NCBI GenBank assembly: GCA_963745865.1
Contig: CAVUYZ010000002.1
Coordinates: 372,001-436,000 of the forward strand
Direction of reading: 5' to 3'
Source: JAHEDH01 sp963745865
GTDB taxonomy: Bacteria > Actinomycetota > Acidimicrobiia > Spongiisociales > ZC4RG35
DNA: 64,000 nucleotides
In this document: one piece after another, positions 8,891 to 18,040 of the stretch
Layout of the letters: every line of letters starts with the position of its first letter
Position numbering within the stretch: position 1 is the first letter of the stretch
The notes under the pieces: model-generated
Database searches by the model: none
What the model saw: only the letters and a program-made list of their open reading frames with translations
What the model was told of the DNA's origin: nothing
Program-made: the position numbers and the translations under genes

Positions 8891-9211
8891 ATGAAGCGTC
8901 CTGTTGCCGTCTTTTCTTCCCGCACCGAGGCCGATATCGCCAAGGCCCGTCTGGCATCGGAGGGAATCGATGCGATGGTCGTGACCGACAGCGCCGGGGG
9001 ATGGGAGCCGCAACTCGACGCCATCAGGGGGGTCAGGGTGGTGGTCGACGAGATCGACGCCGATGATGCGATCGAGATCCTGGGAGTGGCGGCCCACCTG
9101 GCGGAGGGTGCGCCGCCTGCCTATCCGACATGGGCGTACGTCACCGCCGGGATCATCGTGTCTGGCCTCGTCCTGGTCGGGCTCACCGTGATCGTCGCCG
9201 GTCTCGGCTGA
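8891..9211 (+). CDS. DUF2007-like protein with C-terminal membrane helix
   Basis: A 106-residue protein. The N-terminal ferredoxin-like fold begins MKRPVAVFSSRTEADIAKAR and continues with LASEGIDAMVVTDSAGG, the pattern of DUF2007 putative signal-transducing proteins. A hydrophobic helix near the C-terminus (VTAGIIVSGLVLVGLTVIVA) anchors it in the membrane. I prefer the ATG at 8891 over an upstream GTG at 8831 because the family motif begins just after it. It stands alone between the divergent sigma operon and the flotillin gene. Function unknown. Confidence 0.7.
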   Translation: MKRPVAVFSSRTEADIAKARLASEGIDAMVVTDSAGGWEPQLDAIRGVRVVVDEIDADDAIEILGVAAHLAEGAPPAYPTWAYVTAGIIVSGLVLVGLTVIVAGLG

Positions 9212-9323
9212 AATCCGGTTCTTCCACGTCTGGGTGGATCGAAACTTCGACCAGTTGCCAGGGGCCGAGCGATGCGGCCCCGGCTAGCGTCGGACACGAC
9301 ATCGGCTGTGCTGAGGGGAGATC

Positions 9324-10781
9324 ATGTTCGAGAACCTGGTGAGCGGCGTGAGCATCGCGGTCGCCATCCTGATCGTCATCGTGGTGCTGTACGTCGGGGT
9401 GCGGTCGTTCTACAAGAAGGCCGGTCCCGACGAGGCGCTGATCGTCTACGGGCGGAAGAAGCGGATCGGGAGCAAGGTCGTTGACGCTTCGGGCGAGGCG
9501 CAAGGGTTCCGGATCGTGCGTGGCGGGGGCACCTTCGTCGTGCCCGCCTGGGAAGGATTCGAGCGGCTCTCCCTCAAGGTGATGACGCTCGACATCAACC
9601 TGGCGGATGTCTACACCGTCCAGGGGATCCCGATCAGGGTGCGGGCCGTTGCCCAATGCAAGGTCAAATCAGACAGCGCGGCGATCTCCCGGGCCGCTGA
9701 GGGCTTTCTCGGTCTCGAGAGCGAGCAGATCCGGTCGACGATCAAGGAGACCGTTGCCGGCCACCTTCGGGGCATCATCGGCACCCTGACCGTCGAGGAG
9801 CTCTACCGCGACCGAGCGCAGTTCCAGGGTGCAGTCCGGCAGGAGGCCGAGGAGGATCTCGACGGGATGGGCTTCGAGTTCAAGTCGCTCGTGTTCCAGG
9901 AGATCCAGGACGACCAGGGCTACCTCGACGCGCTGGGCCAGCCAAAGATCCAGGAAGCCCTCAAGAACGCCAGAATCGCCACCGCCAATGCCGATCGAGA
10001 CGCCAAGGTCGAGGAAGAAGTGGCCCGCCAGACCAAAGAGCAGAAGCGGATCGTCGTCGAGCAGTTCATCGCCGAATCGAACAAGGATCTCTCCCTCAAA
10101 CAGGCCGCGATCCAGGAAGAGGTCGACGTCGCCGCCGCCCAGGCCTCGAAGGCCGGCGAGTTCGAGATGAAGAAGCAGGACATCCAGATTGCCGGGTCCG
10201 AGGTCGAGCGACGGCAACTCCAGCTCAACGCCGAGATCCGGGAGAAGGCGGACGCCGACAAGTACCAGCGGGAACGTGGCGCCGAGGCGGCCGCGTTCGA
10301 GGTGCAGCGTCGCGCTGAGGCCGATCGACGAGCTCGCGAGGAAGCCGCCGCCGCGCTTCGCTCCGAAGGTGAAGCCGAGGCAGCGGCGGGTGCGGCACGG
10401 GCCAGAGACATTGGGCTCGCCGAGGCGGAAACGATCCTGGCGAAGGGCGAGGCCGAGGCCGAGGCCAGGCGTCTGCTCGCCGAGGCCCTGAAGCTGTACA
10501 ACGAGGCCGGCCTGTCCATCGAAGCGCTCAAGGTCCTACCCGAGATCGCTGCCGCCGTGTCGGAGCCACTGTCGCGGGCGGGTGAGACGACGATCATCTC
10601 CAACGGGGGAGCACCGGGCTCGGGCACCGGAGCCTCGCGGTTGACCGAGGACGTCGTCCAGTCGTTGTCGCAGCTCGGACCGATCCTGAAACAACTCGCC
10701 GGTGTCGATCTCGACTCGTTCCTCCAGGACGTGGCGAAGGTCCCGGGCCGCATCGTCGGTTCCGCCGAGAAGTCGGACTGA
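9324..10781 (+). CDS. Flotillin-like SPFH/band-7 membrane scaffold protein
   Basis: A 485-residue flotillin. One N-terminal membrane helix (SIAVAILIVIVVLYVGV) is followed by the SPFH domain (about residues 30-210, with VVPAWEGFERLSLKVMTLDI and TVQGIPIRVRAVAQ). A long Ala/Glu-rich coiled coil follows (about 220-400, for example EAEAAAGAARARDIGLAEAE), then a short C-terminal tail. GAGGGGAG lies upstream of the ATG. The family forms membrane microdomain scaffolds. The next gene starts on the base after the stop, so the two form an operon and the unknown neighbour is a candidate partner. Confidence 0.9.
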   Translation: MFENLVSGVSIAVAILIVIVVLYVGVRSFYKKAGPDEALIVYGRKKRIGSKVVDASGEAQGFRIVRGGGTFVVPAWEGFERLSLKVMTLDINLADVYTVQGIPIRVRAVAQCKVKSDSAAISRAAEGFLGLESEQIRSTIKETVAGHLRGIIGTLTVEELYRDRAQFQGAVRQEAEEDLDGMGFEFKSLVFQEIQDDQGYLDALGQPKIQEALKNARIATANADRDAKVEEEVARQTKEQKRIVVEQFIAESNKDLSLKQAAIQEEVDVAAAQASKAGEFEMKKQDIQIAGSEVERRQLQLNAEIREKADADKYQRERGAEAAAFEVQRRAEADRRAREEAAAALRSEGEAEAAAGAARARDIGLAEAETILAKGEAEAEARRLLAEALKLYNEAGLSIEALKVLPEIAAAVSEPLSRAGETTIISNGGAPGSGTGASRLTEDVVQSLSQLGPILKQLAGVDLDSFLQDVAKVPGRIVGSAEKSD

Positions 10782-11709
10782 ATGACGCTCGAATCCGTCT
10801 CGGAGCGCTTGAGCGAGCTCGCCGACGCGGAGAGCGGTCTGCGCAGATCTCGGGCCATGGCGCAGCTGTGGCATGAGGTGCGTCAGGCCTCCACCGATGA
10901 GCGGCGCATCCTCGCCCACGCTCTCGCCGACCGATTCGCGCCGGCCCTGGTGGAGCGATTCGAGTCGGTGGCGGGGGTCGATGGCCCCGAGTTCATCAAA
11001 CTGGTACGTGATCTCATCGACCTCGATGGCGAGGACATTCGGTCCGTCATCGCCGATCTGAGTGGTATCTCTGCAGATATCGAGGTTCCGACCGAGCCGG
11101 TGACCGGTGACGAAGAGGGGTTTGCGGAGGCCAGGGACGACCTGCTGAATGTCATCTTCGACGAGATCTCCGCTGCCGCCGATCCGGCCTCTGGCGACGG
11201 GTTGGATCAGGGCGAGGTCGATCCCGATGCGCTCGATCAGGCGGTGCGGCGCTCGAACAGCTTCCTGACACGTCACCGGTTCCGTCGGCATTCGACCTCG
11301 CCCAGGGGCGGTTGCGGGACCTGGAGGAAGACGCCGAACGCCTCGAAGCCGAGGCAACGCCGGCGACGGAGCCCGTCGACGCCGCCTCAGAGCCGCCACA
11401 GAGTCACCCCCGCCGGATGCCGATCTCCGCACTGTGCGGGTGTCTCATGCAGGAGGTGACCTCGCCGGCAGGCTCGCACGGACGCCGGATGGATGGAAGC
11501 GGCGCAGGATGCTGAGCGCAGCGATTCGAAGCGGCGAGGTCGATGTCCCGGCGGCCCTCGAGTTGGGTGACACGCTCGCCAGTCGAGTGGATCGGGGATG
11601 GATCGTTGGCGATCTGATCGAGCGGGGACTCACCCGAGATGAACGCGAGCTCCTGCGACAACGTGAGCTGCCGCCGCACCTCGGTCGGCGCCTCGACCGC
11701 ATCGGGTGA
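10782..11709 (+). CDS. Unknown protein co-transcribed with flotillin (two frameshifts)
   Basis: I do not recognise the family. It begins immediately after the flotillin stop. Segment 1 (10782 to about 11270) reads SERLSELADAESGLRRSRAM and VRDLIDLDGEDIRSVIADLS. Segment 2 (about 11285-11410) has the acidic helix LRDLEEDAERLEAEA. Segment 3 (about 11410-11709) reads LSAAIRSGEVDVPAALELGD and ends HLGRRLDRIG. The three lie in three different frames, and two single-base errors would fuse them into about 308 residues, mostly helical and charged, with no membrane helix. Its position suggests a cytosolic flotillin-associated factor. Genuine decay is the alternative. Confidence 0.6.
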
Positions 11710-11803
11710 TCGGATAGGCGCTACCGGAGGCGCAGCAGCCGCGTCGGCGTCGACCGATCCATCGGGCCCGGCCAGGCGAAGCCTCACCGGTAGAGTCTCT
11801 CGC

Positions 11804-12274
11804 ATGGACGAGCACCACGACGTCGACGACCAATTCCGATCGCTCATGGAGGGGCTCCGTACCACGCTCCCCGGCGTTCAGGTGCTGTTCGGTTTTCTTC
11901 TTGCACTGCCGCTGCAGGCGTCCTTCGGGAGTCTCGAAACGTCACAGATCTGGGCCTATTACGTGGCGTTCGCGACGGCGGCGCTCTCCTCGCTGCTGCT
12001 GATCGCTCCGTCGGTACATCAGCGGATCCGGTCCTTGAGAAGTGGCATCCCGCGCCGACACATGGAGCACGTTCACGCTGCTGTCCGGCTCACGGTCGTC
12101 GGCTCGATTGCATTCCTGATCTCGATGGCCTCGTCTGTCTATCTGGTCACCGAGCTCGTCCTCCGCACCACCTGGGCAGCCGTCGCCGTCGGGGTGATGG
12201 TGGCGGTCGGCGGGTGGGCGTGGCTGTATCTGCCGATCGTCAGCTTCGCCCGCGACATCGACGACGGAGACTGA
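11804..12274 (+). CDS. DUF6328-like four-helix membrane protein
   Basis: A 156-residue integral membrane protein. After the polar start MDEHHDVDDQFRSLMEGLRT come about four hydrophobic helices, including VLFGFLLALPLQASF, WAYYVAFATAALSSLLLIAP, VVGSIAFLISMASSVYLV and WAAVAVGVMVAVGGWAWLYL. This matches actinobacterial DUF6328 proteins in length and in the LPGVQVLFGFLL signature. Role unknown. It converges with the nitroreductase gene with three bases between the stops. Confidence 0.75.
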   Translation: MDEHHDVDDQFRSLMEGLRTTLPGVQVLFGFLLALPLQASFGSLETSQIWAYYVAFATAALSSLLLIAPSVHQRIRSLRSGIPRRHMEHVHAAVRLTVVGSIAFLISMASSVYLVTELVLRTTWAAVAVGVMVAVGGWAWLYLPIVSFARDIDDGD

Positions 12275-12277
12275 GCA

Positions 12278-12868
12278 TCACCAGCGCTGCCAGTGCACGG
12301 TCTCTGCGACGGGGCGTCTTCCCCGATCGAGTGACCCCGACCGTCGATCGGGAGCCGGATGACCGATCGTGAGAACGCCGATCGGTGAGACATCATCGGG
12401 AATCCCCAACTCCGAGCGAAGGTCCGGGATCGAGTGGACTCCAAGAAAACCGGCGGCGAGGCCCTCATCCACCGCGGCGTACAGAAGCGCCATCATCGCC
12501 GCGCCGGCATCGACCCACCAGAACGGGATGGGCCACTCGATCTCGTCTCCCGCGTCGTCGGTCTTGTCGGGCTCCCGATATCGGTCGTGATAGGCGCGTT
12601 CGGACACGCACACCACCACGAGTGCCCCGGAGCGGCTGATCCACGGGTCGAAACCCATCTCCACGTATGTCGACTCACCCGCCAGCTCGGCGACTCGGCC
12701 TCGCAGCTCCGGATCGGTGATGACGACGAAGGATTGTCCCTGCGTGTTGCCTGCGCTTGGGGCGCGCCGTGCGGCTCCCAGCATCCGTTCGAGTGACTCG
12801 CGGCTCACCGGTTCCCCGGTGTAGTTCCTCACCATCCGGCGTCGCCGGACCACCTCAGAGAATTCCAT
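12278..12868 (-). CDS. Nitroreductase-family FMN oxidoreductase
   Basis: A 196-residue flavoprotein. The N-terminal FMN phosphate site is RRRMVRNYTGEPVSRESLER. The core reads APSAGNTQGQSFVVITD and DAGAAMMALLYAAVDEGLAA, and GVLTIGHPAPDRR precedes the C-terminus. It probably reduces nitroaromatics, quinones or a similar substrate with NAD(P)H. Its start overlaps the end of the upstream membrane-protein gene by 14 bases, so they are co-transcribed. The true substrate is unknown. Confidence 0.85.
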   Translation of the reverse strand: MEFSEVVRRRRMVRNYTGEPVSRESLERMLGAARRAPSAGNTQGQSFVVITDPELRGRVAELAGESTYVEMGFDPWISRSGALVVVCVSERAYHDRYREPDKTDDAGDEIEWPIPFWWVDAGAAMMALLYAAVDEGLAAGFLGVHSIPDLRSELGIPDDVSPIGVLTIGHPAPDRRSGSLDRGRRPVAETVHWQRW

Positions 12869-13258
12869 CGTCCGTCTCCGGTTTCTGTCGATATCGATGT
12901 CCGAGCGCCCGGACCAGGCCGACGATGACCGCCGAGAACGTCAGGAAGGTGACCAAGAAGAGCGTGGCGGTCCCGATGATCAGCGCCGCAGTGAGCACGA
13001 ACGCACATGCCATCAGAGCCAACAAGAACAGCATGAGGCTGGGGGTGCGCGCCCCGTCCATCAGTCGCGCCGGATCGACCGTGGCAAACCAGATCAGCAT
13101 CACGACGGCCACGGCCAGAGTGGCGATGTCGACTGCTCCAGCGGCACTGAAGAACGTGATCCAGAGGAGGAAGGCGACGGTGCCGATGCCGGCAGCGAGC
13201 TCTCGAGCGAATCGAGCCCGATCGCGAGTGAGACTCCGGGGTGTCGGGCGGTCTCCGG

Positions 13259-13262
<4 letters not shown>
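12855..13262 (-). CDS. Small integral membrane protein, unknown function
   Basis: A 135-residue protein with about four membrane helices (GIGTVAFLLWITFFSAAGAV, IATLAVAVVMLIWFATV, LMLFLLALMACAFVLTAALI, LFLVTFLTFSAVIVGLVRAL) and basic N- and C-termini. I do not recognise the family. It overlaps the pntB stop by four bases and the nitroreductase start by 14, making it a link in the pntAA-pntAB-pntB-this-nitroreductase string on the minus strand. Confidence 0.6.
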
Positions 13263-14625
<1,363 letters not shown>

Positions 14626-14629
<4 letters not shown>

Positions 14630-14910
14630 CGGTCGTCCCGCTTGAACATCTCGAGCATGCGATCGGTGACCAGGAATCCACCGACCACGTTGATCGTGGC
14701 GAACGTCACTGCGACAAAGCCGAGCACGGTGGCGAGGGTGGCGTCGGAGGAGCCGGAGGCAACGATCGCTCCGATGATCGTCACGCCCGAGATGGCGTTC
14801 GAGCCCGACATCAATGGAGTGTGCAGTGTGGGCGGGACTTTGGTGATCAGCTCGAAACCCACGAACGCTGCGAGCAGGAACACGGTGATGGGAACCAGGA
14901 GCGGCTCCAT
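14626..14910 (-). CDS. pntAB: NAD(P) transhydrogenase subunit alpha, membrane part
   Basis: A 94-residue membrane subunit corresponding to the C-terminal helices of E. coli PntA, encoded separately here as in many actinobacteria and alphaproteobacteria. Helices include VPITVFLLAAFVGFELIT, ISGVTIIGAIVAS and VAVTFATINVVGGFLV, with the conserved KVPPTLHTPLMSGSNAISG. The start at 14908-14910 is fixed by a strong AAGGAGG upstream. It is two bases from pntAA and overlaps pntB by four. Confidence 0.93.
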
Positions 14911-14912
14911 GG

Positions 14913-16037
14913 TCAGGCCTCCTTGTTCGCCGTGAGGCGGGCGTGGACGACGGCTCCATCCCGTGCGATGCACGCGCCTTCGACGATGTCGTCATCGAAG
15001 TCCAGATGGAGCTCCCCCGTGTCGGGGTCGGCGATCAATGCGACGAACGACATCACGTTTCGGGCGTACATCTGCGAGGAGTGGTTCGCCACCCGTGAGA
15101 CGAGGTCGATATCGCCGACGATCGTGACGTGGTCGACCACGACTGTCTCGCCTTTCTTTGTCAACGCGCAGTTGCCGCCGGTCGAGGCGGCGACGTCGAT
15201 GATGACTGCGCCGGGCCGCATCGCTGAGACGCCTGCTTCCGAGATGAGGAGTGGAGCGGGGCGTCCCGGAATCGCGGCGGTCGTGATCACGGCGTCCGCC
15301 TCCGAGATGTGCGATTGGAGGCCTTCGATGATCCGTTGTTGCTGATCCTGCGCGACCTCCTTGGCGTACCCGCCGCTGGTGGAGGCATCCTGGGGTTCGA
15401 GGTCGAGTTCGATGAAGGATGCTCCGAGGCTCTCGACCTGTTCGCGGGCCTCCGCCCTCACGTCGAACGCCGACACGACGGCCCCGAGTCTGCGGGCGGT
15501 CGCCACAGCCTGGAGTCCTGCAACTCCGGCGCCGAGCACGATCACCTTGGCGGGACGAAGCGTGCCGGCTGCCGTCGTGAGCATCGGGAAGAAGCGATCA
15601 CTCAGCGAGGCGGCCTCGAGCGCGGCCTGGTACCCGGCTGCCGAGGCCTGCGAGGAGAGGGCGTCGACCACCTGGGCACGCGACGTCCTCGGAACGGCCT
15701 CGAACGCGAAGACGGTCGCCCCGGTGGCGGCCAGTTCGTCCATGGCATCCGGGTCGTCGAAGGGGGAGATCAAGCCGATGAGTGCGGTTCCGGGATGGAG
15801 CAGGTTCGGCTCCGGACACTCGATCGTTGCCACGAACTCGGCATTCCACACGGATGCTCCGTCGGCGATGTCGGCTCCTGCCGCCGTGTACTCCGCATCT
15901 GGATGTCCGGCGCGCATCCCTGCGTCGCGTTCGACGGTCACGGTGTGTCCGCTCTTGATCAACCGCTGTACCACCGGGGGTGTGATCGGGACACGGGACT
16001 CGAGCGGGTTCGATTGTCGGGGGACTCCGATGTGCAT
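14913..16037 (-). CDS. pntAA: NAD(P) transhydrogenase subunit alpha, NAD-binding part
   Basis: The soluble NAD(H)-binding subunit; 374 residues. It opens MHIGVPRQSNPLESRVPITP, like alanine dehydrogenase. Next come SDRFFPMLTTAAGTLRPAKV, the Rossmann motif VLGAGVAGLQAVATARRLGA with SAFDVR, and the mobile loop GGYAKEVAQDQ followed by ADAVITTAAIPGRPAPLLIS. Together with PntAB and PntB it supplies NADPH at the membrane. It is the first gene of the operon and is divergent from the USP/CBS gene, with a 71-base gap. Confidence 0.95.
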   Translation of the reverse strand: MHIGVPRQSNPLESRVPITPPVVQRLIKSGHTVTVERDAGMRAGHPDAEYTAAGADIADGASVWNAEFVATIECPEPNLLHPGTALIGLISPFDDPDAMDELAATGATVFAFEAVPRTSRAQVVDALSSQASAAGYQAALEAASLSDRFFPMLTTAAGTLRPAKVIVLGAGVAGLQAVATARRLGAVVSAFDVRAEAREQVESLGASFIELDLEPQDASTSGGYAKEVAQDQQQRIIEGLQSHISEADAVITTAAIPGRPAPLLISEAGVSAMRPGAVIIDVAASTGGNCALTKKGETVVVDHVTIVGDIDLVSRVANHSSQMYARNVMSFVALIADPDTGELHLDFDDDIVEGACIARDGAVVHARLTANKEA

Positions 16038-16108
16038 CGAGTGGTAACGATAGAGGCCCGTTCCGAAAAGACCGCTTCACCAAACAGCAACAGCGGTGAG
16101 CTACGGTC

Positions 16109-17035
16109 TTGGTGTGCGTAGGTTCGACAACCAAATGCGGCCATCGCCGGTTCTCCACACCCGCGGAGCCGGATGTTCCGAGCTCGCCGAGCTCCTGTCG
16201 TCTGGTGCCGCCAGTGAGGGTCAAGGGCAGTGTTCATGACGCCTGCGTCGAGGCCCGTTCTGATCTCCTCGTCGCGAAGCGGCTCTCGTCGAGTCTCGAC
16301 GTCGTCTCTCAGGTCGTACCGGACGGCTTTGATCCGGCGAGCACCAAGCACATCGTCGCCGCCGTGTCCGGCGGACCCCACTCGCCGCTCGCTGCTCGCA
16401 TCGCCAGACGGCTTGGCGAGGCGATGGATGCCAAGAGCCTGATGGTGTGTGCCTATCGCGACGACGAGACCCACGCCGAAGCTCTCGGGCTGATCGAGCG
16501 GCTCTATTCAGAGGTGCCCGGACTCGAGTATCGGACGGTGGAGGCGGACGACGCGGCCGGTCTGGTCGCGCAGCTTCCCGAGCAGAGCGCCCTTGTTGTC
16601 GGTGCTCCTGGCGGTTCGTGGCTGCAGCGCACGTTCTTCGGCCAGGGCGCCCGATTGCGGCAGAACGCTCCTGCCGGTGCGTTGGTGGCCATGGCTGCCC
16701 CGGAGCGGGTGTATCAGGCGATGGGCGATCCCGTGTTCGTCGGATCACTCCGGGAGGTGGGGGACATCCTTCGCATCCACGGCGAGCGAATCCTGGCGGT
16801 CGCCGACCGAGCGGTGCTGGTCGGAGTCGTCGACCGGGAGACGCTCGAGCACTCGGACCCGGGAACAATGGTCCACGAAGTCATGTCCGAGCCGGTGAGT
16901 GTGCCGCTCGATGCTCCGCTGTCCGAGGCGCGAGCCCTCGCTGTTCGATTCGATGGGGAGGCGATCCCTGTGACGAACGAAGCTGGATATCTCGTCGGCG
17001 GTCTGGTGATGCCGCAGGACCCGGCAGGCGCGTAA
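16109..17035 (+). CDS. USP-like plus CBS-domain protein
   Basis: The clear region starts around residue 45. A universal-stress-protein-like Rossmann domain reads HIVAAVSGGPHSPLAARIAR and later SALVVGAPGGSWLQRTFFGQ. A C-terminal CBS-type pair follows (GDILRIHGERILAVADRAVL; VHEVMSEPVSVPLDAPLSEA; EAIPVTNEAGYLVGG). Such combinations sense nucleotides and regulate transporters or enzymes. The N-terminus is unresolved: GTG 16109 gives an unlikely-looking leader, GTG 16214 is possible, and a frameshift near 16230 would instead join an upstream frame reading SELAELLSSGAASEGQG. It is divergent from the transhydrogenase operon. Confidence 0.65.
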   Translation: MVCVGSTTKCGHRRFSTPAEPDVPSSPSSCRLVPPVRVKGSVHDACVEARSDLLVAKRLSSSLDVVSQVVPDGFDPASTKHIVAAVSGGPHSPLAARIARRLGEAMDAKSLMVCAYRDDETHAEALGLIERLYSEVPGLEYRTVEADDAAGLVAQLPEQSALVVGAPGGSWLQRTFFGQGARLRQNAPAGALVAMAAPERVYQAMGDPVFVGSLREVGDILRIHGERILAVADRAVLVGVVDRETLEHSDPGTMVHEVMSEPVSVPLDAPLSEARALAVRFDGEAIPVTNEAGYLVGGLVMPQDPAGA

Positions 17036-17086
17036 GGCGTTGCCCGGATGGGCCGAATGTGGATTCGACGGCCCTGATCGGGCACA

Positions 17087-18038
17087 ATGACGTTCGTGAA
17101 CGACCGATCCCTTCCTTCCCGAATTTGGCGCGGGCTGCTCCTGGCGCTCGCCGTCGCCGCCTTGCTGTATCACGTCGTCGGGGGATGGCTGCTGTCGTCT
17201 GACATCGTCGCCGATGTGTTCACGCCCCCCGAGGCGCTGGAGAGCCTCGCGATCGATGCCTCGATCGCTGTCTCGCACCCCGTCCGATGTGGGACTCGAT
17301 GTCGACGACGTCACCTACCCGTCACCGCTCGGGCCGATGGATGCATGGGTCACCAACGGCAGCCGCTCGGAATGGATCATCCACATCCACGGGGCCGGAG
17401 CGACACGATCCGAGGCGCTCGGGGCGATGGCATTTCTCGACGACTCGGGATACCACCAGATGGCCATCACCTATCGCAACGACGACGGCCAGCCATCGGA
17501 TCCCTCGGGTCTGTACCGCTACGGCGTCACCGAATACCTGGATCTGGCCGGTGCCGTGGAATACGCAGTTGGGGAAGGGGCCGATCAGATCGTCCTGTTC
17601 GGCTACGGCGCCGGCGCGTCGATCGCTCAGGCGTATGCGAACCGTCAGCCGATCGGGACCGTCGACTCCATGATCTTCGATTCGGGGAATCTCGATCTCG
17701 ATGCGACGGTGTCGCGCTGGGCGCAGGATCGGAGTCTCTTCGGATTCGCTCCGCTGGTGACCGTGGTGGAGACCGCCAAGTTCTTCACGTCTCTGCGAGC
17801 GGATGTCAACTGGGACAACTTCGACTACATCGGCAGGGCGAGGTCGCTCTCGATGCCGGTCTTGTTGCTCCACGGATCCGACGATGAGGTCGTCCCGCTG
17901 GCCACCAGCGTGGCGCTCAGCGAGGTTCGCCCCGATCTCGTCAGAATCGTCATCACAGAAGGCGCAGGCCATGTCGGCTCGCTCGAGACCGACTCCGGCA
18001 CGTACGAACAGGCTGTCATCGACTTCCTGGCCAACTGA
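17087..18038 (+). CDS. Membrane-anchored alpha/beta hydrolase (one frameshift)
   Basis: An N-terminal signal anchor (IWRGLLLALAVAALLYHVVG) is followed, after a frame change near 17278, by an alpha/beta-hydrolase domain. Features are IIHIHGAGATRSEALGAMAF (oxyanion region), the nucleophile-elbow-like LFGYGAGASIAQAYANRQ (Gly-Ala-Gly, with no Ser at the usual GxSxG place), LLLHGSDDEVVPL (acid) and ITEGAGHVGSLETD (His). With the elbow reading GYGAG, either catalysis is lost or a base-call error changed the Ser. About 316 residues when joined. It is two bases from the tricorn protease gene, so it may act in the same peptide-processing pathway. Confidence 0.7.
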
Positions 18039-18040
18039 CG

